64,000 nucleotides of DNA, from positions 14,995,132 to 15,059,131 of the forward strand of contig CM055105.1 in assembly GCA_029204225.1 (NCBI GenBank), written 5' to 3'. Both the position numbers and the translations under genes were made by a program. A model generated the notes under the pieces. It was given only the letters and a program-made list of their open reading frames with translations, made no database searches and was not told the DNA's origin. The stretch comes from Diphasiastrum complanatum (lineage: Eukaryota > Streptophyta > Lycopodiopsida > Lycopodiales > Lycopodiaceae). The stretch's first letter is position 1, and the number at the start of each line of letters is the position of its first letter. Below are positions 50,632-62,060 of the stretch, in pieces.

Positions 50632-50860
50632 TTATCTAAGAAATGGGTGAGCAAGGTAATTGAAATAAGGCCTGTTGGTTTGATTCTCACCAATGAAATC
50701 AATGAGAAGGCGACCATCCCAGAATCTATCACATGGGTGGCGGAAGAATGTCTGTCCATAAGGGTGCATTCTTTGCTGCAAAAGAGAAATGCGGTGGGTA
50801 TTCCCTGTATCTGTTAGTGAATCACCAAATGCAAAAAGGAAGTCAAAGCATCTTCCATTG
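50632..50860 (-). pseudogene. GDSL esterase/lipase N-terminal fragment
   Basis: The minus strand reads FLFAFGDSLTDTGNTHRISL, PYGQTFFRHPCDRFWDGRLL and DFIGENQTNRPYFNYLAHPF. This is block I of plant GDSL lipases (FxFGDSxxDTGN with the catalytic serine in GDSL), followed by YGxTFFxxPxGRxxDGRLxxDF. Blocks III and V (with Asn/His) are absent, and frames shift after 50660. Just upstream (50871-50936 on the map) a 33-bp unit is tandemly duplicated, giving a repeated TGLPFxGMIP peptide that is not family-like. Secreted lipases of this family act on esters in the cell wall and extracellular space. Confidence 0.8.
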
Positions 50861-50870
50861 CTGTCTGGAA

Positions 50871-50936
50871 TCATACCTGAAAAGGGCAAACCCGTAAGTG
50901 GAATCATACCTAAAAAGGGCAAACCCGTAAGTGGAT
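50871..50936. repeat. 33-bp tandem duplication
   Basis: tcatacctgaaaagggcaaa and the following cccgtaagtggaa occur twice in succession with one base change, next to the GDSL fragment. Confidence 0.85.
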
Positions 50937-51687
50937 TGGTGGAAGGAAAAAGTAAGGTTAGACAAAAATGGTCCTGCAGCCATAGCCAAGTTTCAAGCTG
51001 AGCATGGACTGGCAAGAACTCCAGACAGCTTAGCCCTTGCTGCTCCCACTCCTCACACCCTGCAAGAGCTTCAAGACACCACCTTAGGCTCTCTTCTTTC
51101 TGTCTTATGCAGCATTGTGATCCTCCCCAGAGACGAACCCATAGCCATAGGCATATGGCTGAATCTGATAATATCGTATCTTTCAGCTTCAATCAGATCC
51201 ACACTCGCAATTTGAGCACAACATCAGTTGTGTTGCAGCTTCCGCAGATTCAACCAGACGTAGTTTCTTTTCACCAAGAACAGCCGTTGATCCAATCTAT
51301 TCTTCAGGAGCATAAGAGATAAATTCCAACAATAATTCTCTAGCACGATTCACTCCCCTAATATCGAATCTGATCCAGTAAAACGCTTCAGGAATCATTA
51401 ACGAATTACATAATCTTGAAATGGTTTATCAAACTTGGATCAGTTTTCATTCAGTTGTTTGCATGGCTAAAAATTCTTTGAGCAAGGGTTGTCGGTATGC
51501 TGAAGATCCTCCTCCTGGATCACTATTCAGAAATTAACTTATTTGTCTTGTATCTTCCATGGTTTAACTTCTTCTTAGAACATTGGCAAGAAGGAACAGA
51601 AGGCAGGAGTGACCACTGTTTGAATAGCTATGAATACAAGTTGGGAAGTCTAAGACTCTCTCTCTAAAATATCTTTATATATATAGA

Positions 51688-51840
51688 CTAGTTGTGAGTG
51701 CCCGTCGTTTCCGGGCAATGGCGGCCGATCTAGGTGACGGCTGATGATTTGGAAATTCAATATTTGTTGACGGGCGATGATGACCGATCTAGGTGGCGGC
51801 TGATGATCTAGTGCGTATGTCCCTCGTTGGTGGCCGATCA
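51688..51840 (-). mobile_element. Helitron 3' terminus and adjoining body (family copy 1)
   Basis: Read on the minus strand, a short hairpin (stem gcccg/cgggc, 51700-51716) is followed 8 nt later by CTAG (51688-51691) and then T. This is the standard Helitron 3' end: hairpin, about 10-12 nt, CTRR, insertion between A and T. The body to the right shares cgttgacgggcgatgatgac and gatctaggtggcgg with 49.6 and 55.5 kb. Its 5' end was not located. Confidence 0.6.
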
Positions 51841-52334
51841 AGAACTCAAACCTGGCAAATCTGCAAGTCCTTTTGGTACTAAAAATCTAAAAGTGCAGAT
51901 TGAAAGCCTTGTATATGCAACACAATTTTCTAGTGTGTGTAGACAATATATTGAATGTGTAATGTACAAATGGTTCTTGAATATTTGACTATCTGAACAT
52001 ATGTATTTAACTTGGTTTGTATCTTTGTGTTCGAACAATGATATCGTCTATGAGGAAGATTTTGGGAGAATATGTAAGCTTTGTTACATAAATTAACGAT
52101 GAAGGTGCAAACAACTGGATAAAGATAGGTTGTTGGCACCCTTTCTGGACAAATATTTTCCTGTATAGCCATACTTCAACAAAGTTTCCACAAATATATC
52201 TTCTTGTTTATCTAGCCGCATCTTTTGGGGGCAACCAGCCACATCTTTTGATGAGTATGAGCTCAAAGCTGGGTATCAAGCCACCCATCCCGCCTCCTGC
52301 CTGCTCGCGATCCACAGAGAGGGTGCTCGTGATC

Positions 52335-52337
<3 letters not shown>

Positions 52338-52399
<62 letters not shown>
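52338..52399. repeat. (GA)n microsatellite, about 31 units
   Basis: Uninterrupted GA dinucleotides, followed by a G-run. The 3' flank (tgacattttttgcgggcaga, tctctctctaaaata) is shared with 55440-55500, just outside the Helitron end there. Confidence 0.95.
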
Positions 52400-52401
<2 letters not shown>

Positions 52402-52588
52402 GGGGGGGGGGGAATTGGAAATTTGAAATGTGTCAAAAATTAAAAAAAGTATTGTGTGTGTCATTTTTTTCAAACATTTTTTAGCTCTTTTCTTTGCAAA
52501 TGAGTGACATTTTTTGCGGGCAGAGCATGACATTTTTGACGGCAAAACACGCATTCTCTCTCTAAAATAGTTTTATACTATATAGATG

Positions 52589-52589
<1 letters not shown>

Positions 52590-52619
<30 letters not shown>

Positions 52620-52622
52620 TAT
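52590..52622. repeat. (TA)n microsatellite
   Basis: Alternating TA with one tg interruption. Confidence 0.9.
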
Positions 52623-53373
52623 TTTCAGGCCTACTAAAGTAGTCATATAGCCCCCAAAATTAGAGTTAAAGGTTTACCAAATCTAAGGCCTTCTCCCATT
52701 TTTGAGGACCTTAGCCAAACCATGCTCTGTCCTTTTCCAACTTTCCATGTGCTTCATCCTCGTGTCTCCCAAACTTGTTGACCTTTTCTGATAGACCACC
52801 TAGGTTTAATCCTAGAATCGAAGCTTGATCATTCTCTTACTTTTTCACTTTATTCTGCTACACCCAATGTTGCTTTCTTTTGGGGCTTCATAATGTGGAG
52901 ACCTACATCTCCTTCATTGTTCAATAATAATGGTATTGATAAGAAATGATAAGCTCTAACAAAGGAACTCCTTACTTTCATAAGCAAAAGAATTGGCTAG
53001 GATGCCACAAGAAGCTGAATTGCTCTAAATTGAGTAATGCTATGGATGAATAATTCAAGAAAAACTCCTTGAGATGATTTAGACTAAGAACGTAACTTGT
53101 CACAACATGCCAAATTTAAAATCTACTTGTGTATATTTAAGGATTGCACTGATTTAAAAAACTGTTGAGGCCTACACTAGATAATGAATACAGTTCAAGC
53201 ATGAACTCCAAAGCAAGCTTCTCAAGCTTAATTAGCATGATCATGAGTTCCCGTAGAAACTTGGTGCAAGATGTAGTGGCACTTGTTGAGGGATGAAATT
53301 TTTTTACCCAGCCTGCTAGGAGAACTTCTGACTAAAGGAAATAAATGCTAAAAATATGGGAAAACTTAACGTC
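52623..53373. other. No gene recognised
   Basis: AT-rich sequence without supported coding potential on either strand. Confidence 0.5.
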
Positions 53374-53569
53374 CTACAATAAATCTAGTGATCTCTCTCT
53401 CTTGACTGCTGCCTGTAAAGGAATCTGGAATGCAAAGTTCGGGTCTTCATATACAGCACGCTTAGATTTTGAATTAGAATTAGTTTGCAAGCCGTAAGCT
53501 ATTACAAATGGGCCTCTTTCTCGCAAATGTATGGCCCCTGTGCGATTTTCAGACAACCACCTATCCATG

Positions 53570-53983
53570 TCATCTATGGTTGCAAACCCTAGAACCAGCG
53601 AAGGAGGTGTTCGTATTTAGAAACTTGCAAAGCAGCCTAAGCAAAATTGATGGATGGATGGTTGCATTGAAGCTGCATGCTGGCGTGTTATCATAAGTAG
53701 GTCCGAAGTTGAGATCTGTAAAATAGAATGTGTTGCCTTCAAGATTACAATTGATACCTTTGATGGCATTAACCCCACAAGGATCTAGCAAGGTTTTCGA
53801 GTCCCAATCATGGTTTAATACTCCCATTACATCGTAAAATGCTTGCTTCTCACGCTCATCTGTGATTGTTATGCCATTCTGTGCTAGGTTGGACTTGGTG
53901 TACAATATACTCAGCCAAACAGCAACAACGCATATTTGGAACAAAGAATGAAGCCATGATGCAAAAAGAAGAGACTGCATCAT
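53570..53983 (-). pseudogene. Secreted plant LRR-type (receptor-like) protein, N-terminal fragment
   Basis: A 137-codon minus-strand frame. It begins with a probable signal peptide (MMQSLLFASWLHSLFQICVV). EREKQAFYDVMGVLNHDWDS, LLDPCGVNAIKGINCN and DLNFGPTYDNTPACSFNATI follow. The pattern (xxxLYxVMxxxNxxxxWxxLxxDPC...GxxC, then LxFGxxxDxTPxCxxNATIxP) is that of the cap before the repeats in plant extracellular LRR proteins of the receptor-like-protein/PII-2 kind. No leucine-rich repeats follow in frame: the frame ends at 53570, and other frames downstream (53374-53568) show no LRR. It is a truncated gene or a lone first exon. Confidence 0.55.
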
Positions 53984-55440
53984 AAGTTACATGCAGAGAA
54001 CCAAAAGGAACGGAATGCATTACAAACTTTGCGAATTAGAGAGATGGTAATGTGATGTCCAGTGCGATGTGAGCTGAAAGAAAGCTTGCTTTCTGGATTT
54101 TGAATAAAAGTTCCAAGACTTTCAAGACACATGAGCAGCGTTCTAGAATATTTTCTTCACTACCACAGTTGTGAACCATCCTAGGAGAGGTGCGCCTTGT
54201 AAACCTCCCCAAAAACCCCTGCTTCCTATCAGTTCCTTGGAGCTGGACCCTTTGGTGGCTTCGCTAATGAGATATGTGCAAACAGTTGCGTGTGGGGATT
54301 TCTTGAGGCAAAGAAACCTTCCCACATCCAAATATCTACAAAATAGGATGTAATCATCTCACCTTCCCACCGATGCTTATTTGCTCAACATTTATTGCTG
54401 CGAAGGAGCACAATTGTTGCTTACTGTAATCATTTATTGTTTCGAAGGAGCACAATCTTTGGAATTTTCTTAAAAATTATACAGTTACTTAAAGGGAGCT
54501 CTTAATCTTTCTAATGCAGAGATGTCTGCTGGAGCTCTCAACCAGATAAATGTTATCTTTACATTGCTACTTGCTCACATTTTTCTATCATACAGCAAAA
54601 GTTCCATGTGAATGCCGAATTTCTGTGTTTGATTCACTGCAATCCGCCATATCCCTTCTCTCCAATAACCAAAGATGTGCTTCACAAAAGGCTCAGACCA
54701 ATTCGAAGGAGCCGATGAAATTCCCTTGTCCCTTGCCCCGATCGCAGCACCAGTCATTTCTTGGCCCTGCGAGTTTTCTTAGGTGCCCAGACGTTGAATC
54801 GGGCAGCAGGACAAAGAGCTCAATAAATCAACATCGCTGATCTGCCGTTGGGTGGAGCCATCCTTTTGGGTTCTGCCTCAAGCTCCTTCTAATCCTGAGT
54901 GAGCTCCACTCCCCTATTCCATGGAAGCAACTCGGATGGATTATGTAGTTTTATGTATTCTTCAGTCTCCAGCTGAATATAAAATTCCATGCTTTACGCA
55001 ATCCATTGCAATGGGGATTTTGGCACTTGAATTGTGTTGATAGATCTCCCACGCTCCAATCACTGACACAAAGGTTCTTAAGAAGCACGCCGGAAACATA
55101 AGCCACTGGTGCTTCATATACAATCTCTCCAATATATAGAAACATTGCTGGCAAAAGCTCTGAAGCCCCCTTACATGCATATTTGAAGTAGGGCGTACCC
55201 CGCTTCTAGGATCTCTATCTGTCTCCTCATCATCCACCTCGCCTTTCCACCCAAGCTTGCCCAGTAGAAAGCGATGACCACCATCCATCACGATCAGCAT
55301 CGGGGAAAAAAATTTCAAATCTATGTGTGTGAAAAAAAAGAAAGATTGCATGTGTTATTTGTTTCACCATTTTTTTCCAAACGACATTTTTTTTTTTTGT
55401 AAAATGCGTGGCATGTTTCGCGGGCAGAGCGTGACATTTT
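53984..55440. other. No gene recognised
   Basis: Holds moderately long but unassigned frames (minus 54962-55351; plus 54550-54840) without family motifs. A short near-repeat (tgcgaaggagcacaat / tttcgaaggagcacaat) lies at 54400-54455. Confidence 0.45.
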
Positions 55441-55511
55441 TAGCGGCACAGGGTTAATTTTTTGACGGTAACCCTTACACTCTCTCTCTAAAATATCTAT
55501 ATATATATACA

Positions 55512-56154
55512 CTAGTTGTGAGTGCCCGTCGTTGACGGGCAATGGCGGCCGATCTAGGCGACGGTCGATGATTTGAAAATTGAGTATCTCGTTGACGGGT
55601 GATGATTTTCCGATGATTTGGAAGTTTAGTATGTCCTCGTTGACGGGTGGAAGATGTATGTGTGTACGTGGCCAAAGTGTGCCAGCCGACGTGTCACATT
55701 GTTCGGGAGGGGGAGGCAATTTTTGGGAGGGGGAGGAGAGTGTCGCATTGTGGCGAAAATTTCGCAAAATTTGCCTGAAGGTTTCACGCAAATTTCGTGA
55801 AAATCACTGAATCTCGAAAATGGCCAATAAATACCTCAAAAATCCCTCAAAAATGGCCCGAAAATACCTCGAAAATGCCCGAAAATACCCCCGAACATAC
55901 CTCGAAAATGGCCCAAAAATACCCCCGAACATACCTTGAACTGGCCCAAAAATACAGACCTCGAAAGTGTGGAGTGTCGGTGCGTAAAGATTGTCTGGAG
56001 GGAGAGGCCTCGAAAATTTTGCGAAAATCCTTTAAGGCTTCTCAAAAATTTCACGAAAATCCATGAAGAGACAATACCTCGAAACGCAAAATATTTTTTG
56101 GAATCCCTGAAGAGACAATCGAGCCGCGATCTGTTGTCGACGGGCACTCACAAC
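55512..56154 (-). mobile_element. Helitron-family copy 2 (3' terminus and body)
   Basis: On the minus strand a perfect 7-bp stem hairpin (gcccgtc-gtt-gacgggc, 55524-55540) is followed 8 nt later by CTAG (55512-55515) and T, the typical Helitron 3' end. The other side of the stretch carries an inverted copy of the terminal 17 bp (cgacgggcactcacaac, 56138-56154). The body has repeated cctcgaaaatg-cccgaaaatac units at 55810-55940. No replicase is encoded here, so it would be non-autonomous. Confidence 0.6.
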
Positions 56155-57463
56155 GGTTCGTGATCCTCAACTTTCATGCGCCTTAGCTCATTCATCATTC
56201 CTCTTCGATTTCGCGGATACCCAAGACAGTGGTTACAACAATGTGAATGACTAATAACTATAGTGTTTGCATGAGTTAATTCCATTGATAACTTCACATC
56301 ATAGGATCATGTATCACATCACAGGTGTTTACAGTAATACTAGATGATGCTTATAAATTTGTTTCCTCTCGTCTTGTCATACTAATAATTACTGGCATTA
56401 CTGCCTATGTAGTTAGAGTGGGAGTGAGGACAAGTTTTTGAAAATTAGGTGATGGTTAGTCAAAGCCCATACGGTAATTCAGGTCTGAAAATTAGTTGTT
56501 TTGAATCACTTGTATACTATAGTGTTTGAATGAGTTAATTCTATTGATAACTTCATCACATGATCATGTATCACATCACAGGCGTTTAATACTACATGAT
56601 GCTCATACGTTTGTTTCCTCTCGTCTTATCATACTAATAATTACTGGCATTACTGCCTACATAGTTAGAGGAGTGGGAGTGGGGACTGCGGGAACCTAGC
56701 ATGCATGCATCGATTAGTCACATTCTCACCAATCTGGTCCAGATATCGAGGATTCCGACAAACCATAGATCTATCTTATTGACAAAGTGTAGCATCTGAA
56801 GTATTTTATTGTTGTCACAAAGAGTCTTCCCTTGTAGAGAATTTTGAATGCAAGAGTTTTTAAAAATTTGACAACCCAAATAAAATGAGGGGGGGTGTTA
56901 TAGATAGTTGATGTTGTTGAAAGAGCATGGGACGGATGGGTACTGCGATGTTGTTGTAAATTTCAATAACTTTCTTTAAGAAAAAAACTTGTGCATTTCA
57001 GTGCAGTGTGTTTGGTTTCTCTGAAAAGCAAACAAACCATGAAAGAGAGTGCACAGAACAGAAGTAAAGGATGGGCTCTGGAGCTAAAAGAAGAAACTTG
57101 TCAGCAGCTAAACTAAAGGGCTCCCTCCACCAGAAATAAAAGGAGACTCCAGAGTTGACGGCAACACTCAACATCGCGTTGTGAGTGAGCAATTGGCAAT
57201 GAATTGCATGCCACGGTTCGCGATCCTCAACTTTCATGCGCCTTAGCTCATTCATCATTCCTCTCCGATTTCGCGGATACCCAGACAGTTGTTACAACAA
57301 TGTGAATGACTAATAACTATAGTCTTTACATGAGTTAATTCATTGATAACTTCACATCATAGGATCATTTATCACATCACAGGCGTTTACAATAATACTA
57401 CATGATGCTCATACGTTTGTTTCCTCTCGTCTTATAATACTAATAATTAGTGGCATTACTGTG
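56153..57463. repeat. Three direct-repeat copies of a ~250-bp segment
   Basis: Copy 1 is about 56153-56403 and starts caacggttcgtgatcctcaa. Partial copy 2 is about 56515-56660. Copy 3 is about 57214-57463. They share ctttcatgcgccttagctca, cacatcacagg(t/c)gttta, gtttcctctcgtctt and actaataatta-tggcattac. No coding family is seen. Copy 1 starts at the inverted Helitron terminus. Confidence 0.8.
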
Positions 57464-58820
57464 GATATGTCCGATTTCCAATGTGGGTAAGCCCGAAAAC
57501 TGTTTGTCTAAGTTCTAATGTGTGAAGGGCTTCATGAAATTTGGTTAGTGTTTCCATAAACAACATTCCATGTGCAATGACTTGTTCATGTGATGTCACG
57601 CGAGCTTTGGGGGGGGGGGGGTAGAACTTCTGCGCCGCTGCTCCTGTGGATATGTCTAATTTCTGATCGGTGCCTCCAATATTCTCAAGAGAATCTGATT
57701 TCTCTTGCAATGTTTGTGGCTCTGCAATCTTTGCTCCGGATGACAGCAGATGCTATGCAATCTCTGCTCCTAATGACAGCAGATGCTCCGCATTCTTTAC
57801 ATCGTGCTCTGCAATGTGTGAACCCGATGGCTGCATGTGCTCAGCAATTTCATCCCGTTTTGACACGGGATGTGTCTGCAGAATCTGTTCGGCTACTCAA
57901 CACATCGCTTGCCATATCTGATGCATTTGAAGCACCAGACAACAAATAGAGCATAGACTCCAAAACAGGCACTCTCGTCTAGACTGCAATCTATACTAAT
58001 GGCCATGTTTGGTGACCGTTGCTAATAGCAAGCACTCTAAGTTCAGCCCTTATTGGACTCTCTAAAAAATGCTTCATTGCTCCGAATGACAGCATATGCT
58101 ATGCAATCTCTGCTCCTAATGACAACAGATGCTCCGCATTCTTTACATCGTGCTTTGCAATGTGTGAACCCGATGGCTGCAAATGCTACTTGGTATTAAC
58201 CCCGAATGGCAAGAGTGGCTAAGCACATAAATCTTTACAATCTACGGATCTGAACCTCCCAACTCAGACATGCTCAACATCCTTAAACTCGTAGTACACT
58301 GATTCTTTGTCCTCTGATCCTTGAACTACATGTTTCTTCTTTCATGTTAAATTAGAAAATATTGTCTTCTGATTTCTCAAATATCTTTTAGTCCTAGCTG
58401 TTGTGTTTTCTGAAAATTAGTCACAAATGAGTGTTGCTAAGCCTTGCACTCAATGTTTCCTGTCTATAGGTTGCTATGGTGTTGTACGAGGCACTACGCT
58501 TGTATCCAACAACAACAACGCTTCTGAGGTGTGTATATGTGACAGAGAAAGACAGAGTGAGAGAGAGACACCCACTTGATTAGGCTCAGACCAGTTGGAG
58601 GAAAACCCGCAGGGAGATTGCTCTTCATACATATACTCATGCGCCTATGGAGGGAGATGGAGGGAGCAGTGCAGATTTCTCCAGATTACTGTTCATGCGA
58701 TTGCTCCAGATTGCTATTCACTCACTGTTCTTTCTAGAATTGCCAAGAAAAACATCGCCTTGTTGCCAATAAATCGCCCACCGACTCCTTCAAGGCAGAA
58801 GGCAGAAACTGAATCCGAGC
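57464..58820. repeat. Direct repeat pair 57733-57842 / 58079-58188; no gene recognised
   Basis: gctccggatgacagcagatg...ctgcaatgtgtgaacccgatggctgc occurs twice in direct orientation, 346 bp apart. Inside, gctcc(g/t)aatgacagcagatgct is itself repeated. One frame stays open across copy 1 (APDDSRCYAISAPNDSRCSA), but only because of the repeats. The rest shows no family. Confidence 0.7.
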
Positions 58821-58846
58821 GAGAGAGAGAGAGAGAGAGAGAGAGA
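58821..58846. repeat. (GA)13 microsatellite
   Basis: gagaga run in an otherwise unassigned stretch. Confidence 0.9.
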
Positions 58847-59476
58847 TACTGGTATGAGATGCTTCAGCTTTTGGATGATTATGGGAGGATTCTGGAGGAG
58901 AAGATCCAACCATGTTGATCGGAAAGTAGAAGCTCGGAGGAATAGGGAACTTGGTGGAGAATGTAAAGATAGGTTCTGAATTCAGGGATTGCACTCGGGG
59001 TTCGGGAGTTAATAAGGCGGTAAGGTGTGTAAGTTGATCAGACAAATCGTATTAAACTCTGGATTGGAAATTTTGAATGCGTTGCTCGGTTGTGAAAGGG
59101 TGATTAGCAGGGATATTGTACGGTTGGCATTCTGACGCCTATCTGAATAAGTCCTAGGTGAACAAAGTTATAGTTTTGAGCTAATTTTGTTGACGATCGG
59201 ACTCTCAATTAATCTCAGTCAATCGAATGAAATGTTCTGAAGAATTTAAAGGAAGCTTTGCTACAGAACGATTATCTAAATAGAACGTAGAAGCATGTAA
59301 CTTGAACAAAGAGCGATGTTGATAAACCTAGAATGGAGTGAAAGTAGGTAATATCCATTGATTATGAGCATTGGTCTCTTCTGTTGTAAGTACAACGTTT
59401 GCTAAAGATCGATACACCTTCTTGAGAGCGGAGGCAGCCATGTTGAGAAAGACAGAGGGATGAAAAGTGAGCAGTT

Positions 59477-60372
59477 TTACACCCAGGGAAGCAAACGCAA
59501 GAGAATTTTATAGTTTCTTATTTTCTTTCGAAAATGCACCGCTGCTTCATCGTCTAACGCAAACAGTCTAAGCAGGTGCGAGTGTGGTGCAGGAAACCAC
59601 GACAACCTAATCTTTCCCTTCATGCAGCAAAATGAGCTATTAATCTCTTGTTTCCATCTCAAAGCTTCACAATGAACACACTTATGTTCCATTAAACCCG
59701 CATCATGACACGAAAGTGTTTTGTCACTCCATGCTATTTTAAAAAATGAAAACGATGTACGTTTGTTTCTGTTACATGGAACATAAACAACTTGCATATC
59801 AATAGGTTGCTCCCGTATGCTAGGTGTAAATGGAACTGGTGTCATAAAATCACAAACACTTGGCATGCATGTCAAATTTTCATTTACTATTGTGTGCGAA
59901 TCTTGTACAGAAATTGTGTCGTTGCATTCAGACGTAATAGTAGGCTCAACCAAAGAGAATTGCAAAGCTAAATTTCTTCTCTTTGCCATTCGTCTTCGAT
60001 TTAATCTCTGTGTCCTCTCGGACTTGCTTTCAAGATCTGGAGTCATGTACTATTGGTTTGTACGCACATGTTCTAGGGTAGTGAATGCTCCAATGGTGGC
60101 ATTGGTGCCAACACATCGATCTGTGTTTTCACAATCTATTGTCAATGATGGTCCACATGTAACAACTTCTGAAACACTACCACCTCTATCTGAATGCAAA
60201 GCTCTTCTCTTAGCTTGTCTCCTTCGATTTATTCTTGCCTCTTAGCTTGTTTCCTTCGGTTTAATCTTGCCTTTTTTCCGAGCACTGTTTCATTCTCCGG
60301 AGGAGTCTTGTACGTTAAATGATTGCGTACACACTCCGGAGCAATATTGCTTACACCGTTTTTATCCGCCAT
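59477..60372 (-). pseudogene. Helitron replicase-helicase N-terminal fragment
   Basis: The likely start is the Met at 60372 (MADKNGVSNIAPECVRNHLT), followed by Arg-rich repeats (KKARLNRRKQARRQ; RTQRLNRRRMAKRRN) common at the start of plant Helitron proteins. The conserved cysteine block follows near 59640-59700: CVHCEALRWKQE, then FCCMKGKIRL, and RLFALDDEAAVHFRKKIRNY. This matches CxxCxAxxWxxE...FCCxxGKVxLPxxxxxPxxLxxLL...FRxxIRxYN just before the Rep domain. Rep and helicase domains do not follow: after 59477 the match is lost. Stops near 60240 and 60048 and a frameshift show decay. Confidence 0.75.
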
Positions 60373-60380
60373 TTAAGCAC

Positions 60381-60826
60381 ACTATGTATGTAGAAAGACA
60401 TAGTTACACGTTGCATGCATCCAAAACACACACAAAAAATTATTATCCATGCATCCATCATCTAATCAAAACTTAAACTGTTTGCAAAACAAACAACTAT
60501 CTATTCATGGCACTCTTCATGCATATTTGTACAGAAATTAAGGCTTTTAACAAAATTGTATTTTAGAACCTAATCCTTTATACACAAAATGATTGGTGTC
60601 TACGACAAAAGTGTGGAACCTCAATCCACTACATCATGAACACCTATGTCTTCTAAGTATTGAGCAAAGCCAAATATTGTCCATGCTGTGTATGTAGAAA
60701 GATGCAGTTACAACTATTACACGCTCCATGCATCCAAAATATAAACAACAAATTATTATCAGTTACTCCATGATATGTGACCAAAACCACTTAAAATGTT
60801 TGCAAAACAAACAACTACCTATTTAA
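60381..60826. repeat. Direct repeat pair upstream of the Helitron ORF
   Basis: tatgtagaaagacatagtta...catgcatccaaaacac...gtttgcaaaacaaacaacta at about 60384-60506 recurs at about 60692-60825. It lies directly upstream of the Helitron reading frame. Confidence 0.75.
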
Positions 60827-60829
60827 TGT

Positions 60830-61501
60830 TGTCCGCAACTACAATGGAATGTTTATTGTATACACTCGAAATATTATTTATGAGGACTTCACTGACCAAA
60901 TTGACAATAGAAATGTCTGGAATCTCGAATCTAAAAGATTGGTGGAATTCATAATATTCCGCCACGAACTGTATCATCCATAGGATGCTGCTAACTCGGA
61001 CAGTAACTATAAAGTCCTCAATCCAAGGATCCTATTCTAAGCATGCCAATCACAAGCAACACAAGGGAACCTGATGGTGGACAAACCAACCCAACCAAAC
61101 CTAGATCGAACGGATCTAGCCCCCAAGCTATGGATCAATCACAAAGAGGAGTATGGCATCACATCAGCAGCATCCTGCAACTAGTCATGCTATTAAGCAT
61201 ACACTAGTGAGAGCCCAATAGGTATACTTATACCCTCCAAGGCCCATGCACCACTAGTAGTGCACTGTGACATCTCACTGGACACCTCTGCAGCCTATCT
61301 GGGCCACGTCATCCAGTTCCCCAATGACTCACTGATAGACCCATACAAATCCACCATCAAGTGTTTAGGCCTACAACCATTAATTATGACCATGTTCACA
61401 TAAGGGCCCCAATTTCCTTATAGTCACAATTAACTTACGGTTTGTTGGTCTATCGGTCACTAGCATGGACACGCTATTCGAGACCAGTCATGGGCATGAC
61501 A
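60830..61501 (-). repeat. Probable 3' LTR of a minus-strand chromovirus
   Basis: The minus strand reads aaggggggaagaa (polypurine tract, 61502-61514) followed by TGTCATGCCCATGACTGG starting at 61501. The far border was not determined. Confidence 0.5.
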
Positions 61502-62060
61502 TTCTTCCCCCCTTATTCAAGTTATGTCTTCAGAACTTTAAACTGGAAAAGATCCTCCTTAAGCTTCCTTTATGTTCCCAAGAATCGTCATCGTCTGTAT
61601 ATCCCTTCCATTGAACCACATGCTCGGTAACTATACGATTTTCTCAATCGTTTAGTTCTTGTTTTCAAGATTTTTCCGGGTTCAAGTGGAGACAAACCTG
61701 ACGATTCATTCAACAGGTCCAATCGATCTCCAGATCCAAGATACTCTCCTTCACGTAGACTCTTTCAGAGACGGCTTACGTGAAATCCAGGATGCACTTG
61801 AGATCCATCCGAAAATTCCAATTGGTAAGCTAAGGATCTGATCTTTTTCAAGATCTTAAATGGTCCTCTAAATTTTAGGGGACAACTAATAATGCTTGCT
61901 GGTACCCAATCCCCCACTTGGAAGTCTCTCGGTGATCTTTTCAGACTTGCATAATGTCAGTCCCCATCCTGGGTACACTAGACATTCTCACGTGCAATCC
62001 GTATCATTTCCTGCATATCATGTAGGAAATCCGCTACTTTCTAAAACTTGAGTTACTGTA
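61502..62060 (-). pseudogene. Ty3/gypsy chromovirus integrase end and chromodomain
   Basis: The minus strand reads VADFLHDMQEMIRIARENV, then DFQVGDWVPAS, LKFRGPFKILKKIRSLAYQL and SQVHPGFHVSRLRKRL. This is the chromovirus integrase C-terminus (GDxVxxxxxx...GPFxIxxxxxxxAYxLxLP...HPVFHVSxLK). EPGKILKTRTKRLRKS marks a chromodomain start, and it ends near a polypurine tract. The VADFLHDMQE block resembles VVDFLHDMQE at 40.8 kb, so a related family is likely. Frames shift repeatedly. Confidence 0.75.

Noticed and set aside
54550-55351. Possible host gene from frames of 96 and 129 codons
   Set aside because: No recognisable domain, no convincing splice signals, and overlapping frames on both strands are equally long.
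57590-57949. Cys-rich 119-codon frame that might be a defensin-like peptide
   Set aside because: The frame is built from an internal repeat and copied at 58079-58188; there is no signal peptide or conserved cysteine spacing.
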